The notes: generated by a model not told the origin, from the letters alone. 50,846 bases of DNA from Chromera velia (GCA_018398765.1 JAHBMJ010005813.1:1-50846); one strand, 5' to 3'. Numbered from the stretch's first letter, positions 11,527 through 22,978 are shown. A program made the numbers and translations.

Positions 11527-12745
11527 CCCCCCCTCGATTTCGTTTCTATGCAAACTTTGTAAAGAGAAAGAAACGGAAGTGAAACACCAGGGAAAGATAA
11601 AGACAAAGGGAATGAAACAGCCTTTTAGTCTGACTGCCTGAGAGCCAATGAAATCTTTTCTTGCTTTCACTTGCCTGCCAGTGTTAAAGATTGAAGAGCA
11701 CACATGAAAGGATAGCAGAGAGACAGAGGGCTAGGCATCACAAGAACAAGGTCAGAGGGCTAGGCATCACAAGACTGTCTGTCTCCGGCCTGCCTCTTAA
11801 GTCTACCTTTCTTCGGCCTGCCTCTTAGGTCTGGCTGTCTGTTGCCTTTCAAAAGATGAGCGCTTCACAACACTAGAAAAGCAATAGGGAAAGAAAGAAT
11901 CCATGTAGTGGCTGTGCAGAAAGATAGAACAAATCGTGCCTTGTATGCTTCTCCATCTGATTCAAAGAGTTCGATCACATGCACAGTTTGCACTCACTGC
12001 CTAACAAGAGAAAACAAACACTGCAAACCTTGTATTCGTAACTCAGCGGAGCGTCCTTGTATCCCCCCTCACGCCGGTGTGCACACGGATGGACGTTGAC
12101 TGGCAGAAGACGCGGAGACGGCCAAACAAAGATGGAAGAATCCCTCCCCAATCCCCCCCCCAAAGAGGTGCTTCCGAAACCTTGCCTCCTCAATGATCCT
12201 GGCAAGCAGACAAGCAAATTCTAGTAGCGATGGTGCGGCACTCCCAGTTCTTGGCGGCCCCCAAAGCAGGTGCGAGCAGATGGTGAACTGACGGCTCAGT
12301 GCAGTCTTGGCAGCAACTGGTGGCAGCTGGTGGATGGGCGGCTCATGGCGAAGTGGCGGCGATTATGCTGCTGGAGATCCTTGGATACTTGCTCAAGCTT
12401 GTTGAGGTGGTTGGAGATGAAGGTCCGAAGAGCGTGAGGGGAGATTGGGGACTCAGTGCGTCCACAATGGTGTCGTCCGCAAGCAAAGTCCACAAGTATA
12501 ACACGGCGTCTCCCAATGAAAACCTGCTGTCGGAGCGACTGCAGATCCATCCGGTCTCCACTTCTGCTACAGGAAAAGGAAATAGCTACCAAAGCATTCC
12601 GCCATTCCAGTTCTGACTGGAACAGGCGGCTTCCAATTCGTAGAAGAGTGGAAGAAAAGACTGCTGGAGAAAGATACGGAGACGGAAGTGATCGTTGCGG
12701 TCATTGACTGACCGAAACGGGACACAACAGAGCGCTGTCAACCGC
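11527..12745. other. Segment between the two direct repeats
   Basis: About 1.2 kb with no recognised gene. A short duplication (gagggctaggcatcacaaga) lies at about 11727-11773. Open frames on both strands at 12296-12616 have ordinary codon-like composition but no domain I recognise. They could be remnants of an internal retroelement region, but nothing shows this directly. Confidence 0.4.
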
Positions 12746-13079
12746 AAAAGAGAATAACCAAATGATGGTCAAACGGAATGCAGACCTAGATCTCCATGAT
12801 GGTGGAACTACTTCATGAAATAGTCTGTCCGTCAAGACAGAATAGAACGAACAGCCGAAAGGCGTTCGATCAGCTAGTGCTGCACGAAGTGAATCGATCT
12901 GAACTGGCTGGTGCTGAATACGTGCGGCACAAATCGCGTACAAAATCGAATGCGCGCGCGGCAATCCTATCCCGGCCAGCACGGCGCTGCGGCACCGCGC
13001 GGCACGGCCTGTACGCTCGGCCCACCGGGTCCAGAAGTAAGCATAGATACGCGGCAGGCTGGTACCCTATACTTCAACT
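12746..13079. repeat. Dispersed direct repeat, copy 2
   Basis: Second copy of the 332-334 bp repeat found at 11195-11526, same orientation. Small differences include tggttaaac versus tggtcaaac and aaggtaaagta versus aagacagaata. Flanking bases differ from copy 1 immediately outside the repeat limits. Confidence 0.85.
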
Positions 13080-13157
13080 ATCACAAATATTTAAAGCGTC
13101 GAATGAATTTATGTCTAGCTTTATCTAGAGCTTTGAATGAATGAATGAATGAATGAA

Positions 13158-15214
13158 TACCTCCCTGAACCTAATGTCCACTTAAAAAAAAAATATTAAG
13201 ATCGGCCGCATCTGTGGCGTAGCCAATCAAGTCTATCCAAATTTGCGGCCTAGCAAATCTCATTCAAAGAATATAAAAAAAAAAAAAATAATAACGTATA
13301 AATAAATCGATATATTGCCTTTAAAATACTATTCATCCCTAGGTTTTGTACATATCATCATATGTAATCATACAATGAATTGAGGCGGTTAAAGCTGGTG
13401 AGCCACTACTTAGGCTCTGGCCAACCACGGGGTATGATATACAATGTTGGTTTATTGACCTAGCGCATTGATCCATTAACACATATTAACACGAACTCTG
13501 TCCAATTTAGCTATACACTCCTCAACCGCCCTCATGCCCGCCAGAGGCTGGAACGACGAAATAAGAGTGATCATCTCTCAAACTTTCTTTTCATTCTCCC
13601 CCACTCCTCTACCAGCAGAGGCAGCCACCCATTGCACAATTTCCACTCGTTTCTCAATAGGCGTGCGCTCTTTTATTCTACTGATAATTTTGTTAAGCTT
13701 CTATCTTTCTCTCTCTGTGTCCGTACATTCCGTGAACAAGTGGATCTCATCACAAACTTTTCTGCTAGAGCAAGCCGAGCAGGTCTTCTCTAGCTCCCCG
13801 CGCTATACAGAACCACCCGTCATCGCTCTCAGGAGAAGCCGGATATTTGCAGAGGATTTAAGAAGACAAAGGGACAGCATGCGTATGTGCAGATCGTTTC
13901 CTTTGTCTGACGGGCGTGACTGCCATTTCCTTTCTACTAGGAGGAACATGGAAAGCCTCTGTCTAGAAGGGTTCTCTCAGAATCTTTGGAAATCAGTGAG
14001 GGCAGCACGGGGATAGAAGATTTTATCTCTATTCCTGCTGCCTTCCTGCTTTTTAGCCCATTCCCCAAGCCATTGGTTCGTCTGAATTTTGTGACACGTC
14101 TCTTTCCATTTATATTTCCCCTTCTTTTTTGGTTTTTCTTGGCGTGGCTCATTCATGTCTTCAAGGAGAGAATTGTCAAGGGGCATAGCCAGACGTTTGG
14201 TGGAGGACACAAAGGGGGTACTAGAACCAGTGATGTACGCCTCCCATACAGCTGTGGGCAAGGCGCGTTCTATAAATTTGAGAAATTGAAAGAACTTTAT
14301 CAAGCTGACTACAATATCAATATTACATTCTAGATTACATCATACATAGCTTGGTGCCAGTATATGGTCATATATAACATCTCTATTCATTCATCTTCTA
14401 AATTAAAAGACTTTCCAGCAGTGCGTGCGTATAGTTGAGGAAAAACTTCCCATCTCCATCTCTTCCAAGAGGTATGATCACAGCGTATCCTTTCTCAACA
14501 TCTGATTTTTTTATTGACTGTCTGTGATACAGTTTTCTTGCTGATGACCCTTCTTGGCGTGCGATACGGAGCTCTTCAACATAAGTGAACATGCAATGCA
14601 CTGCTGCTCTTTTTTCGTATGTGAGTTCGATTGACATCAATGCGTACATACCATATACTTGAAACCCATTCCCTTCTCTGTCATCTTCGATCACAGCTTG
14701 TTTTGTCTGCGACTGAAAACGCAGGCGTCCTTGCTGCTGTCTGTTTATGGAGAAGACGGGTCGAAACTTCCAAAAGCCCCTCGCGGCAATGGTACCGAGG
14801 TGCATTTCCTCACTATTGTGCAGCGGTGAGCTTTTCCTTTCTCTCCCCTGTTATATCACATTGGGTACTCTGAAAGGCAAGGTAATTGAACGAAAAGTCT
14901 GAAAGTCCGTTAATCTCGTCGATTTTTTTTTTTCAGGGTTGTTTGGATACACTTGCACTTCGGAAGACGGGTGGACACACATGCAGCTGCGATTCTTTAG
15001 ACACCTGCATGCGGCACTGCCTTTCAAGACCCTACCCACGCCTGCAGCACGGTCGGTCAAGACACTGCCCGCGCCTGTGGCGCTGCCTTTCAAGACATCG
15101 CCCGCGCCTGCGGCGCGGCCGATCAAGACACTGCCCATACCTGTGGCGCGGGCCTTCAAATCTATCTAAAAATACGGCCCCACCATTCAAGTGGATCTTA
15201 GGTTCAGGGAGGTA
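13158..15214. mobile_element. Long member of an ACCTCCCTGAACCTAA-ended transposon family, 2057 bp
   Basis: The left end starts tacctccctgaacctaa and the right end is its exact inverse. It sits in a (gaat)n microsatellite with a perfect 8-bp flanking repeat, tgaatgaa (13150-13157 and 15215-15222), though a microsatellite could give this match by chance. Inside the right end are tandem 28-33 bp units of the type caagacactgcccgcgcctg. Similar gccgca..gcgcgg motifs lie inside the two 234-bp elements at 49864 and 50461, which share the terminal sequence. The interior contains minus-strand open frames (see the entry at 14398), so this may be an element carrying host or transposon-derived sequence. 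The 8-bp duplication suggests hAT. Confidence 0.8.
14398..14805 (-). pseudogene. Coding-like open frame inside the 2-kb transposon, function unknown
   Basis: A 135-codon frame with protein-like composition (GFQVYGMYALMSIELTYEKR, KSDVEKGYAVIIPLGRDGDG). A second minus-strand frame follows at 13977-14303 (AVWEAYITGSSTPFVSSTKR). Neither matches a transposase or any domain I recognise. They could be a captured gene fragment or the remnant of the element's own gene. The first codon is not a convincing start and an acceptor-like site lies near 14740, so exon limits are uncertain. Confidence 0.3.
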
Positions 15215-15714
15215 TGAATGAATGAATGAATGAATGAATGAATGAATGACTAAGCCAGGTGGAGCCGAGCTCCTGGCAGTCTATGAGCATGCACATCTTG
15301 TCGAGATCCTAGCTCTATCAAAGAAGAGACAGTAAGTTCAACGAAGACTGATTCACTGTAGGTGAATGATCAACTGCATTCAGAAGGAAGCTTGAATCTG
15401 AAAGGGGAAATTTAAAAGACACTGTGAGGCAGACAATATGACTGTACTTGCAGCGCAGGACCTGGTACACGAAAAAAGAAATACAAACGAGTTAGAATAC
15501 TGTTAGAGTGAGCCTTGAGTCAGAACTTTATATATATAATCATGTGAATACGTCTGGTCACTCTGGTGTTCGATAAATTAATTTCTCATTTGAATCATTT
15601 CATATAACCTGAAGAAACCTGGCTAGACGACCGAATGCTTCCTCCATGCAACCCTGAAAGTTCACGTCTCTCTCAAAGCCAAAGCATCAGCCATCACGAC
15701 ACGTTAGACATCGA
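15215..15714. other. (GAAT)n remnant and 3' flank of the minus-strand exon
   Basis: The right half of the (gaat)n microsatellite ends near 15248. The remainder has no coding signal. It lies downstream of the minus-strand frame ending at 15715, so part of it may be 3' UTR. Confidence 0.45.
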
Positions 15715-16878
15715 TCACTCCAGGCTGAAAAGGTCAGCAAGAGAAAAACGGCCCTTATGCCCTGCACGACTTTGCGCCAACTGCACCCCCTCCTCCCATC
15801 CGTACTCTGTGAGAAAGAATCTGCCCTCCGGGTCGGGCTGTCCCCCATCTCCAGCTGTAGCCCAGAACGGCTGGGGCTGTCCTGGTTGACTGAAGTCAAA
15901 GAATACAGTGATGGTCGGACGGTCGGCCTCCGTATACGTCGGCCAACCGGAAGTGTCTTTCTTGTACATCTTCACGAGATCGAGAGCGTCTTTCACCCGC
16001 TTGTATGTTTTTCCAACCTCTGCAGACGTGTCTGCCTTGGCATCAAAGCGCAGCTGAAGGGTCTCGTCTCTTCTGCTGGGATGGAGGTATTTCCCGACAG
16101 CCATCCGGAACTCGAACCAAACGAGATGATGTCCTGCATGGTCACCTTGAGGACGATGCTTCACACTCACGTACTTGAGCTTCTTGTCCATCTTATCTCG
16201 TCTGACACTGGGGGGGTACGCAAAAAATGCCGTCTCCTCATCAGAATCTGGTTCTTCGTTCAGCTTGCCGAGGGAGAAGGCGGCCCCGCGGACCAGATCC
16301 CTCAGCCCCCCCTTTGCCTCTATCTTATTTCTCTTTGCTTCGTCTTGGGGATTCAAGCCAAAGACCGGCCTAGACCTCGAGTGGTCTGAAGACTTGCTTG
16401 CTTGACTGCTCAACTGCTCGGCTCTCCTCTTTCTCTTCTTCTCTTGTAAAGCCTCCCACTCCTTCTCTTGGCTCAAATTGGGTGTGACGATCTGCGCACA
16501 AACCGACAAGTCATCAGCAGTTGGCCTCTTTGCTCGCTCCCACTCGAACATCAACAGCGTAGTCTGCGCAAAATCAGGACCGAAAAGGTTTGCAAGAGCA
16601 TCGAGCTTTTTGGAGTTCGCAAACTGCTGAGTCTGACTCCTTCCCCCCTCTTTCGCCACATCACTTACGAGTTTCTGCAGCAATTCCCTCGCACCGTCTG
16701 CGTCATCGTTCTGCAAAAACGAGAGAGACGCCACCTTGGAGGGATCGAGGGGGAAGGCACGAAGATAGGCTTTGAGGCACTTCTCTGTCACCGACTCTCC
16801 ATTTCCCCCCTGCGCCGGCTCGACGTCATCCAGCACCCCAGCCTAGTCCAGCACCTTCTCACACGCGATGAGCTCAAC
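15715..16878 (-). pseudogene. Long terminal exon of an unrecognised gene, with an in-frame stop
   Basis: A 373-codon open frame with strong protein-like composition: charged helices (QEKEWEALQEKKRKRR), then a region with YVSVKHRPQGDHAGHHLVWF, WPTYTEADRPTITVFFDFSQ and a C-terminus ADLFSLE. I do not recognise the family. The first ATG is about 93 codons in, so the frame must begin at a splice acceptor. The best is the pyrimidine-rich ctcttcag at 16879-16886, giving an exon from 16878. Read in phase from there the frame meets TAG at 16843-16845 after VELIACEKVLD, then stays open. This suggests a recent nonsense mutation, a sequencing error, or use of the poorer acceptor gactag just before residue A. 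Upstream exons were not found. Confidence 0.55.
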
Positions 16879-17784
16879 CTGAAGAGAATGCACAAACCAA
16901 AACAGACGCGGGAATGAGAGAAAAGTACTGCCACAAAAACATAGTCACGCGACACTGAACGTCTCTTTCGTATCCACACTCAAATCCATAGTGGGTACAA
17001 GCTTTCGTATCCACACTCAAATCCATAATGGGTACAAGAGGGAGTTTTGATGGGACAAAGAAAGCCTGAAACAGGCACTGTGACACCTCTCATATCATAT
17101 AATATCATTCATTCATTCTTTCCCTCCTTCATTCAGTCCTTCCTTCGTTCCTTCATTCCTTTCTTCCTTCGTTCCTTCCTTCATCTTCCTCCGTTCCTTC
17201 CTTCACCTTCATTCATTCATTCATTCATTCACTCACTCATTCATTCATTCATTCATTCATTCATTCACTCATTCATCCATTCATTCATTCATTCATTCAT
17301 TCATGCATGCATTCATTCATTCATTCATTCATTCATGCATGCATTCATTCACTCATTCATTCATGTATTCATTTTTTCTTTCTTTGGCGCGCACTCTCCA
17401 ACACAGACAAACGGAGAACCAGACAGACAAAAGGCAGAAAGGCAGAAGGAAAGGAAAAACGAAGGAGGGATTGCATGGGTGAAGAAAAGAAGGATCGAGA
17501 GAAAAAGTGACGGAAAGGAGGAAAGAAGAAAGGAAGAGAAGAAAGAAAGATTGTGCAGGAAGGAAGGAATGTGGGAAGGAAGAAGTAATGCTGACCAGCG
17601 CATTTGCAAGGCCCACCACGTCCATCGAGGTCTCTGGTTCCAGCTTGAAGGAAAGAGGACTCGCACCCTCTGGAGCAGTGCACTTCAATTAAAATTCAAA
17701 TTTGAGTTCAATTTCAAATTTTAAACAATGATCAAATGAATTATTTATTAAATTCTTTTGATACAGGCACTCAAACAAATTTAA
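16879..17784. repeat. (TTCA)n microsatellite and a 37-bp tandem duplication
   Basis: At 16966-17039 a 37-bp unit (tttcgtatccacactcaaat..) occurs twice with one base difference. 17101-17380 is a (ttcc/ttca/ttcatgca)n tract. 17400-17590 is purine-rich (gaaag, gaagg). No exon could be supported. The long open frames here are translations of the repeat. Confidence 0.8.
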
Positions 17785-18332
17785 TTACTCAAATAAGGAC
17801 TCAAGACCGATCGGGGCCGTCATCGGGCCCGCGCCTTTCAGTTTCAAATTCATCAATGTTTGGCAAAAGCGCTTCAAATTACCCTTCACCACTTGCCGCA
17901 TTTTCTTGACAACTCTCCTCCTCTCTCTCCACCTCCCCTCTGCTGAGGCGATCATCTTGACAAAGTAGTCTGAGTCGGTAATGGCCTCCAGAGGCTCTGA
18001 GCGTAACAGATGGACACCGTTCACATAAGAGAAGGGAAGGACGCGCCACTCTCCCCCGACCTTGAAACGGGCGTCAACTATGTGCGGATCCGTCCTCTGC
18101 ACAGAATGAAGTGAAGTGACTGCATGGATAAATTGTAGTGCCAGTGGGAGCATCATTTCTCTCCAGAGAATTGACACGGGAGTGATTCATTAGGAAGGTA
18201 GGAAAGAGGACGGTGTTTCTGAAAGTATGTGACCTATCGATAGGAGGCAAAGAGGAAGGGCGATTAAGAAAGACAGCGAAGAAAGCAAGAAAGCAAAAAA
18301 GAGAGAAAGAAAGCAACAAAGCAAAAAAGAAA

Positions 18333-18380
<48 letters not shown>

Positions 18381-20365
18381 CACGAACGAACGAACGAACG
18401 AAGGAAGGAAGGAAGGAAGGAAGGAAGGAAGGAAGAAAAAAGAAAGAACGAAAGAACGAAAGAAAGAAAGAAAGAAAGAAAGAAAGAAGTAAAAAACAAA
18501 AAGCAAGTTGGGAAAAAAAGGAAACAAAAAACGAAAGGTCGTCATTTCACTCAGTTTGTGCTCTCTTCTCACCTGAATATTATCATCCAGAAAGATATGC
18601 AGTTTTCGGAAGTCGAATGGATTCAGCAAAAGAGGTTTCCCTGCACACGCCTCTTCTCCGTGAGTTCTCCACCAGGCGTAATGGTCCCGTAAAGCGACGG
18701 TCCGCCCCCGACTGCACACTCTCGAGAAGACAACTGCTGCGAGGTCAGTGCCCTCAAACACCTCCACCCCCTCGCTGCCTGGCCCAGTGAACCACTCGAG
18801 GCTACAGGCATCCTTAGAGTCTGCTGGTGGTTGTTTGACTGTTCCCAAGACGAGGTGAGTGCCTTTCTCGTTTCTCAAAAAAGTGCCGCACCTGCTCATA
18901 CAAATGGAAATAAAAAAATGGGTATCGACACATGAACGAAGATCCCACAGAGAAGGAACATGCTGCAATGTGCCATTGTGTGAGGGGCAGGTCACCTTTC
19001 TCTAGGTCCGCCTGCGCGAATTGCGGCCCAGCATATAGCGAAGAGGACAAAACCCTAGGAGAATGCTACGAAATCGATTCCACGAAAAGCATTCAAGACG
19101 ATCAACACCGTTCAGCAGACGATCCGAAGAAAAGAAGCCAAACGAAGAAAAGAAGCCAAATGAAAGGTCAGAGCTTCCAACCAACCGTTGGGGGTCCTGA
19201 AGATCAATCAGGAGGTCTGCAACGCTCTTCTCCTGCGGGGGCCGCAGTGGGGACCCGGTGTGCGAGGGCCCCGGCATTATTGGATTCTTTTCTCGCGGTG
19301 GGCCTTTCTGGTGGCTGTGGGTGCGAGGGCTGATGGAGGGAAAGAGGAACGGCACAGCGTCAGAGGGCAGAGCAAAGGGGGACGCCGCCGCACTGTCACC
19401 CCCCTCTATCGCTGCACTTTCTCTCCTACCCTCCTCTTCTCCCTTTCCCTCCACTTTTGATGGGGAGCTTTGATCTCTGTCGCCTCTCTTTTCCTCTCGT
19501 TCTGCACTCACAACTTTCTCTGTTTCTCCTTCAGTCACTGTGTGCTCTGGGTGGCTGAAGGGAAATAGAGGGTGCGCCCCCCGGCAGAAAGCGTTGAACT
19601 CTTTTGCAACCTGCAGAAACAGCATCGGAATGCATGCCTGATAGATACATTGGTGGAGGAGCACGAGGAACCCTGCAGTGAAACAAAACAACAGAGAGAC
19701 AAAGATGTGCAGACATCATGTGTCAGTTCCTCGGGGGATCAGAAAAATGCTCCTGCACACTGAAGAGGCAGATCAACCATAAATGTTTGCATAGCATCCT
19801 CCCACACACCTCCATATGCGCCCATCTGTTCCCATGTACCTCCATGTAGTCTCCATGCATCCCCTAAAGCAAATTCTCCCCAACGAAGACCCCCGGCCTT
19901 GCGAGGACTGACGTCGCCAATGTCTTCCCCGAAAGTTCGAAAAACCAGAGTGAACCTCCGGGGTCCCCTCAGAGTCCCTCCCGTACTTGAAGAACTTCCG
20001 TCTCCTTCCGAGAGATTCGAGGAAGCCTCCTCTTTCTTTTTCGCTCCTTCTTTCACTCCAGCACCTGCCCCCCTCTCCCCCTGTTCCCCTTCCCTCCGCC
20101 CGCAGACCAGCCTCTCAATCAAACGAAAAAACGCAGGCAACGTCAGCAGATGATCCCTCAGCCCTACGCGTTCCAGTTCCTTCGGACACGACCCCTCGGG
20201 CACACGCAACTGCGTCAATAGCCTGCAGCACGCAACGCATACGAGCTTCCATACAGAGGCAGGGAGCTAGGCGGGCAACAAGGCAGTGGAGGAAAGGGGG
20301 GGCTTCGGATACAGAAGAAATGCGCGTTCCCCTACCTCTCCTTCTCGAAACGCGCGCACGGACAC

Positions 20366-20409
<44 letters not shown>

Positions 20410-20472
20410 ACATGCACAAACACACACCTACGCACACAAATACATACATACACACATACACACACATGCACG

Positions 20473-20528
<56 letters not shown>

Positions 20529-21243
20529 ACANNNNNNNNNNNNNNNNNNNNNNNNNNNNNNNNNNNNNNNNNNNNNNNNNNNNNNNNNNNNNNNNNNNNN
20601 NNNNNNNNNNNNNNNNNNNNNNNNNNNNNNNNNNNNNNNNNNNNNNNNNNNNNNNNNNNNNNNNNNNNNNNNNNNNNNNNNNNNNNNNNNNNNNNNNNNN
20701 NNNNNNNNNNNNNNNNNNNNNNNNNNNNNNNNNNNNNNNNNNNNNNNNNNNNNNNNNNNNNNNNNNNNNNNNNNNNNNNNNNNNNNNNNNNNNNNNNNNN
20801 NNNNNNNNNNNNNNNNNNNNNNNNNNNNNNNNNNNNNNNNNNNNNNGGGGGGGGGGTGAGAGGGAAAGAGCGGGGAAAAGGGGAAGAGGGCGAGAGGGCC
20901 AGAGAAAGTGAGAGGGAGGAGTCACAGGGGTGAATTAAAGAGCACGCAAACACCTTCACAAGGAATCGAATAAGCAGGTCCATCAGAACTCCGCCCACCC
21001 ACAATGGACGTGCAGTCGGACTCCTGCAACCCAGGACCCTAACAGACAGACAGACAGGCTATATGTTTCTTCTTCTCCTCCCTCCTTTACAGACAGACAG
21101 ACAGGCTATATCGTCTTTTCTTCACTGACAGACAGGCAGACAGACAAACCTGTCTCTGAAGGAGCGGTACCGGAATCCGGGTTCCCCCTCATCGCAGAAT
21201 GACATCACCATTGCGTCTCTGGCTTTTTTGACTGCCTGCACAG

Positions 21244-21295
<52 letters not shown>

Positions 21296-22018
21296 ATCGA
21301 AGCCACATGCAGACTCCGACAGGGAGGAGAATTTCACGTCACAGCAACTTTTGCAAATGTTTTCAAAGACTTGCATGGGGGACCCCTTTCCTTTTCCCAC
21401 ACGAAGCGAAATCGATACATAGAATGCGACGTCCCGCCACAGTCCCAGAAATGTAAAAAAGAAACGGTCCACGCCCTTCACTGGCATGCCGAAGGTGTGA
21501 AGCTGTACTGTATGAAGGATGGATGCGTAGACGGCATTGCATTGAACCTACAGCTTTGTCTCCCCCCTTCGTATACGGCATCTTTTCCCTTACGAAGCCC
21601 TGGTAGCTGCGAAGAAAACCGTCCGGACGGAGTGGGGAGGGCTCGATGCTCCTGGGATCCCACCGGCCCGCCTTGCCCTCCTCTGCATGCAGCCGTGCAT
21701 GCATTAAAGCCTGACGCATGGAGACATGCATTAATCCATTTCACACAGACTGTGCAAGAACATTCACAAGAAGTTGAAAGACGTGCAAGCAAGAAGATAG
21801 TGAGCTATGACAGAGGAGCGGTGAAGGTGGAGTTACTCATTTTCCCCCCACTGACCGTTCAACACAATTTCTCCCCAACAACAGGAAGCGAGGATGCTAG
21901 TTGCGATGTGATCCACCTGTTTGTTGGTGACCGAGTCAATCATCAGAATTGTTTTGTTGACGTCGAAATGGAGCACAAAGTCGAAATCCTCCTCGTCTTC
22001 TGGCACTGGGACTGTCAT
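17785..22018 (-). CDS. HAD-like conserved protist protein, eight exons
   Basis: Exons, all minus strand: 21856-22018, 21594-21682, 21150-21235, 20954-21023, 19913-20209, 19186-19610, 18573-18891, 17785-18096. Phases fit throughout; the product is 586 aa. Conserved blocks in order: [14 protein letters not shown] (D19-V-N21-K-T23), [75 protein letters not shown] (D479-D480), PHIVDARF and LLRSEPL. I recall this block order from unnamed conserved proteins of other protists. DxNxT followed by a late hydrophobic-DD is a HAD-superfamily pattern with the second Asp changed to Asn, so the chemistry is uncertain. Exon 6 carries a low-complexity Glu/Ser/Pro insert. Its 3' end (CAACG/GTTGGT) and the exon 2 donor are the weakest junctions. 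Introns hold (GAAA)n, (CA)n, (GA)n and an assembly gap. The start is the ATG 18 codons before DVNKT. Confidence 0.75.
18310..18490. repeat. (GAAA)n/(GAAG)n microsatellite in an intron
   Basis: Runs of gaaa, gaac and ggaa repeats occupy about 180 bases between the last two exons of the HAD-like gene. The pure tract is purine-only on the plus strand, so the pre-mRNA reads as a polypyrimidine tract upstream of the acceptor. Confidence 0.95.
20360..20531. repeat. (CA)n/(GA)n microsatellite bordering the assembly gap
   Basis: Two (ca)n tracts separated by a degenerate caaacacacacctacgcaca stretch, then (ga)n running into the N block. It lies in the intron between exons 4 and 5 of the HAD-like gene. 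Confidence 0.95.
20532..20846. other. Assembly gap, 315 N
   Basis: A run of undetermined bases between (ga)n and a G-run. It lies in an intron of the minus-strand gene, so no coding sequence needs to be missing, although a small exon here cannot be excluded. Confidence 0.98.
21242..21292. repeat. (GA)n microsatellite next to a splice acceptor
   Basis: About 25 ga units end a few bases before exon 3 of the HAD-like gene. On the transcribed strand this is (ct)n directly upstream of the acceptor, so it may serve as the polypyrimidine tract. Confidence 0.9.
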
Positions 22019-22621
22019 GTTTGATCGGTTGCTACGTATGTACGCGTACCCGCAAGTAACCCAATGGTGCAGAACTTCACAGTTGCCACTCCCGTCTCCG
22101 ACTGAGCAACTCAGTGAACGTCTTCTTCCAAGGTCTGGCAAACAAGCAGTTTCAGAATTTCATCTTCTTGGGTCAGTAGTCCTATTTTTCCTCAGGCTAT
22201 GCATAGAACAGATCGACGCCAATTCGATCGCCTGATTCAGTTGCAAGCACCTGAATTAACTGCCTCTAGCTGACTGCCAGGCAGCGACTGCATTTCACCG
22301 CGATGCCATGCACCACTCCGTGCGAATGGCCCGGAAAGCGAAATTTATTCTTGTTGCCCCTGCTTTAAATTTGGAAAGTGCCTCCTCAGCTGAATTGTCT
22401 TTCCGGGGCCGAGCTTGGCGTGCGTCAGATCTTCCTGTAAACGTCGGACGCAGCCATCCGTGTACAGGAGGATCCTAAGATTGCTACGTGATTTGTTTAG
22501 ATTTGTTTTTTGATGCATGGATGTACATGGATGTTTGCGTGTTCGGTCTTTATTTCTTTTTTCTTCTGCGAGCAATTGTCAACAGTTGTGTAGATATACC
22601 CCCAAGAAGGCTTCCTATGGT
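22019..22621. other. 5' flank of the HAD-like gene
   Basis: No coding exon seen. A short inverted pair, ggcccggaaag at about 22329 and ctttccggggcc at about 22400, could be the ends of a very small element. It is too short to call. The minus-strand gene start lies at 22018, so part of this stretch should be its promoter and leader. Confidence 0.4.
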
Positions 22622-22895
22622 TGATCCGGAGTGGCCGCCAAAGCCCGGGTGCCGAAGGCGCCCAGCTGCCAAAGCCTGACCGCGCCAAAGGCGCGGGCTT
22701 ATCAAAGCCCGACCATATCGAAGGCGCAGCCATGCCAAAGCCCGACCACGCTAAAGGCATGGGCCTGCCAAAGCCCGACCGTGTCGAAGGCGCGGCTATG
22801 CCAAAGCCCGACCGTGCATGCCGAAAGTGCGGTTATGCCAAAGCCCAACCACATGTTAAAGACGCGGCCATACCAAAGCCCGACCGTACCATCCT
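22622..22895. repeat. 33-bp minisatellite, about eight units
   Basis: Tandem units of the form gccaaagcccgaccgtgtcg followed by aaggcgcggctat, degenerate, period about 33. Because 33 is a multiple of 3 all frames stay open and spell repeats such as MPKPDRVEGAA. There is no start context or domain, so I treat it as a repeat and not a gene. It ends about 80 bases before the LTR retrotransposon. Confidence 0.85.
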
Positions 22896-22978
22896 TAGCT
22901 TACAAATTAAGCCCATGCACAGCTCCATCATATAGCTGTTTACAATCTGTTTGTATGCATGCATGCATGCATGCATTT

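Noticed and set aside
11195-13079. Calling the 330-bp direct repeats LTRs of a retrotransposon
   Set aside because: No TG..CA ends, no target duplication, and no gag or pol motif between them.
18264-18995. Whole 243-codon frame as a single exon
   Set aside because: Only the part from 18573 to 18891 carries family motifs. The N-terminal part precedes an acceptor and the C-terminal FLSF repeats translate the (GAAA)n intron.
19987-20859. Open frames running through the N block
   Set aside because: They bridge 315 undetermined bases and (ca)n/(ga)n repeats inside an intron.
22329-22412. Tiny MITE bounded by ggcccggaaag / ctttccggggcc
   Set aside because: The inverted ends match for only about 11 bases with a one-base slip, and there is no flanking duplication.
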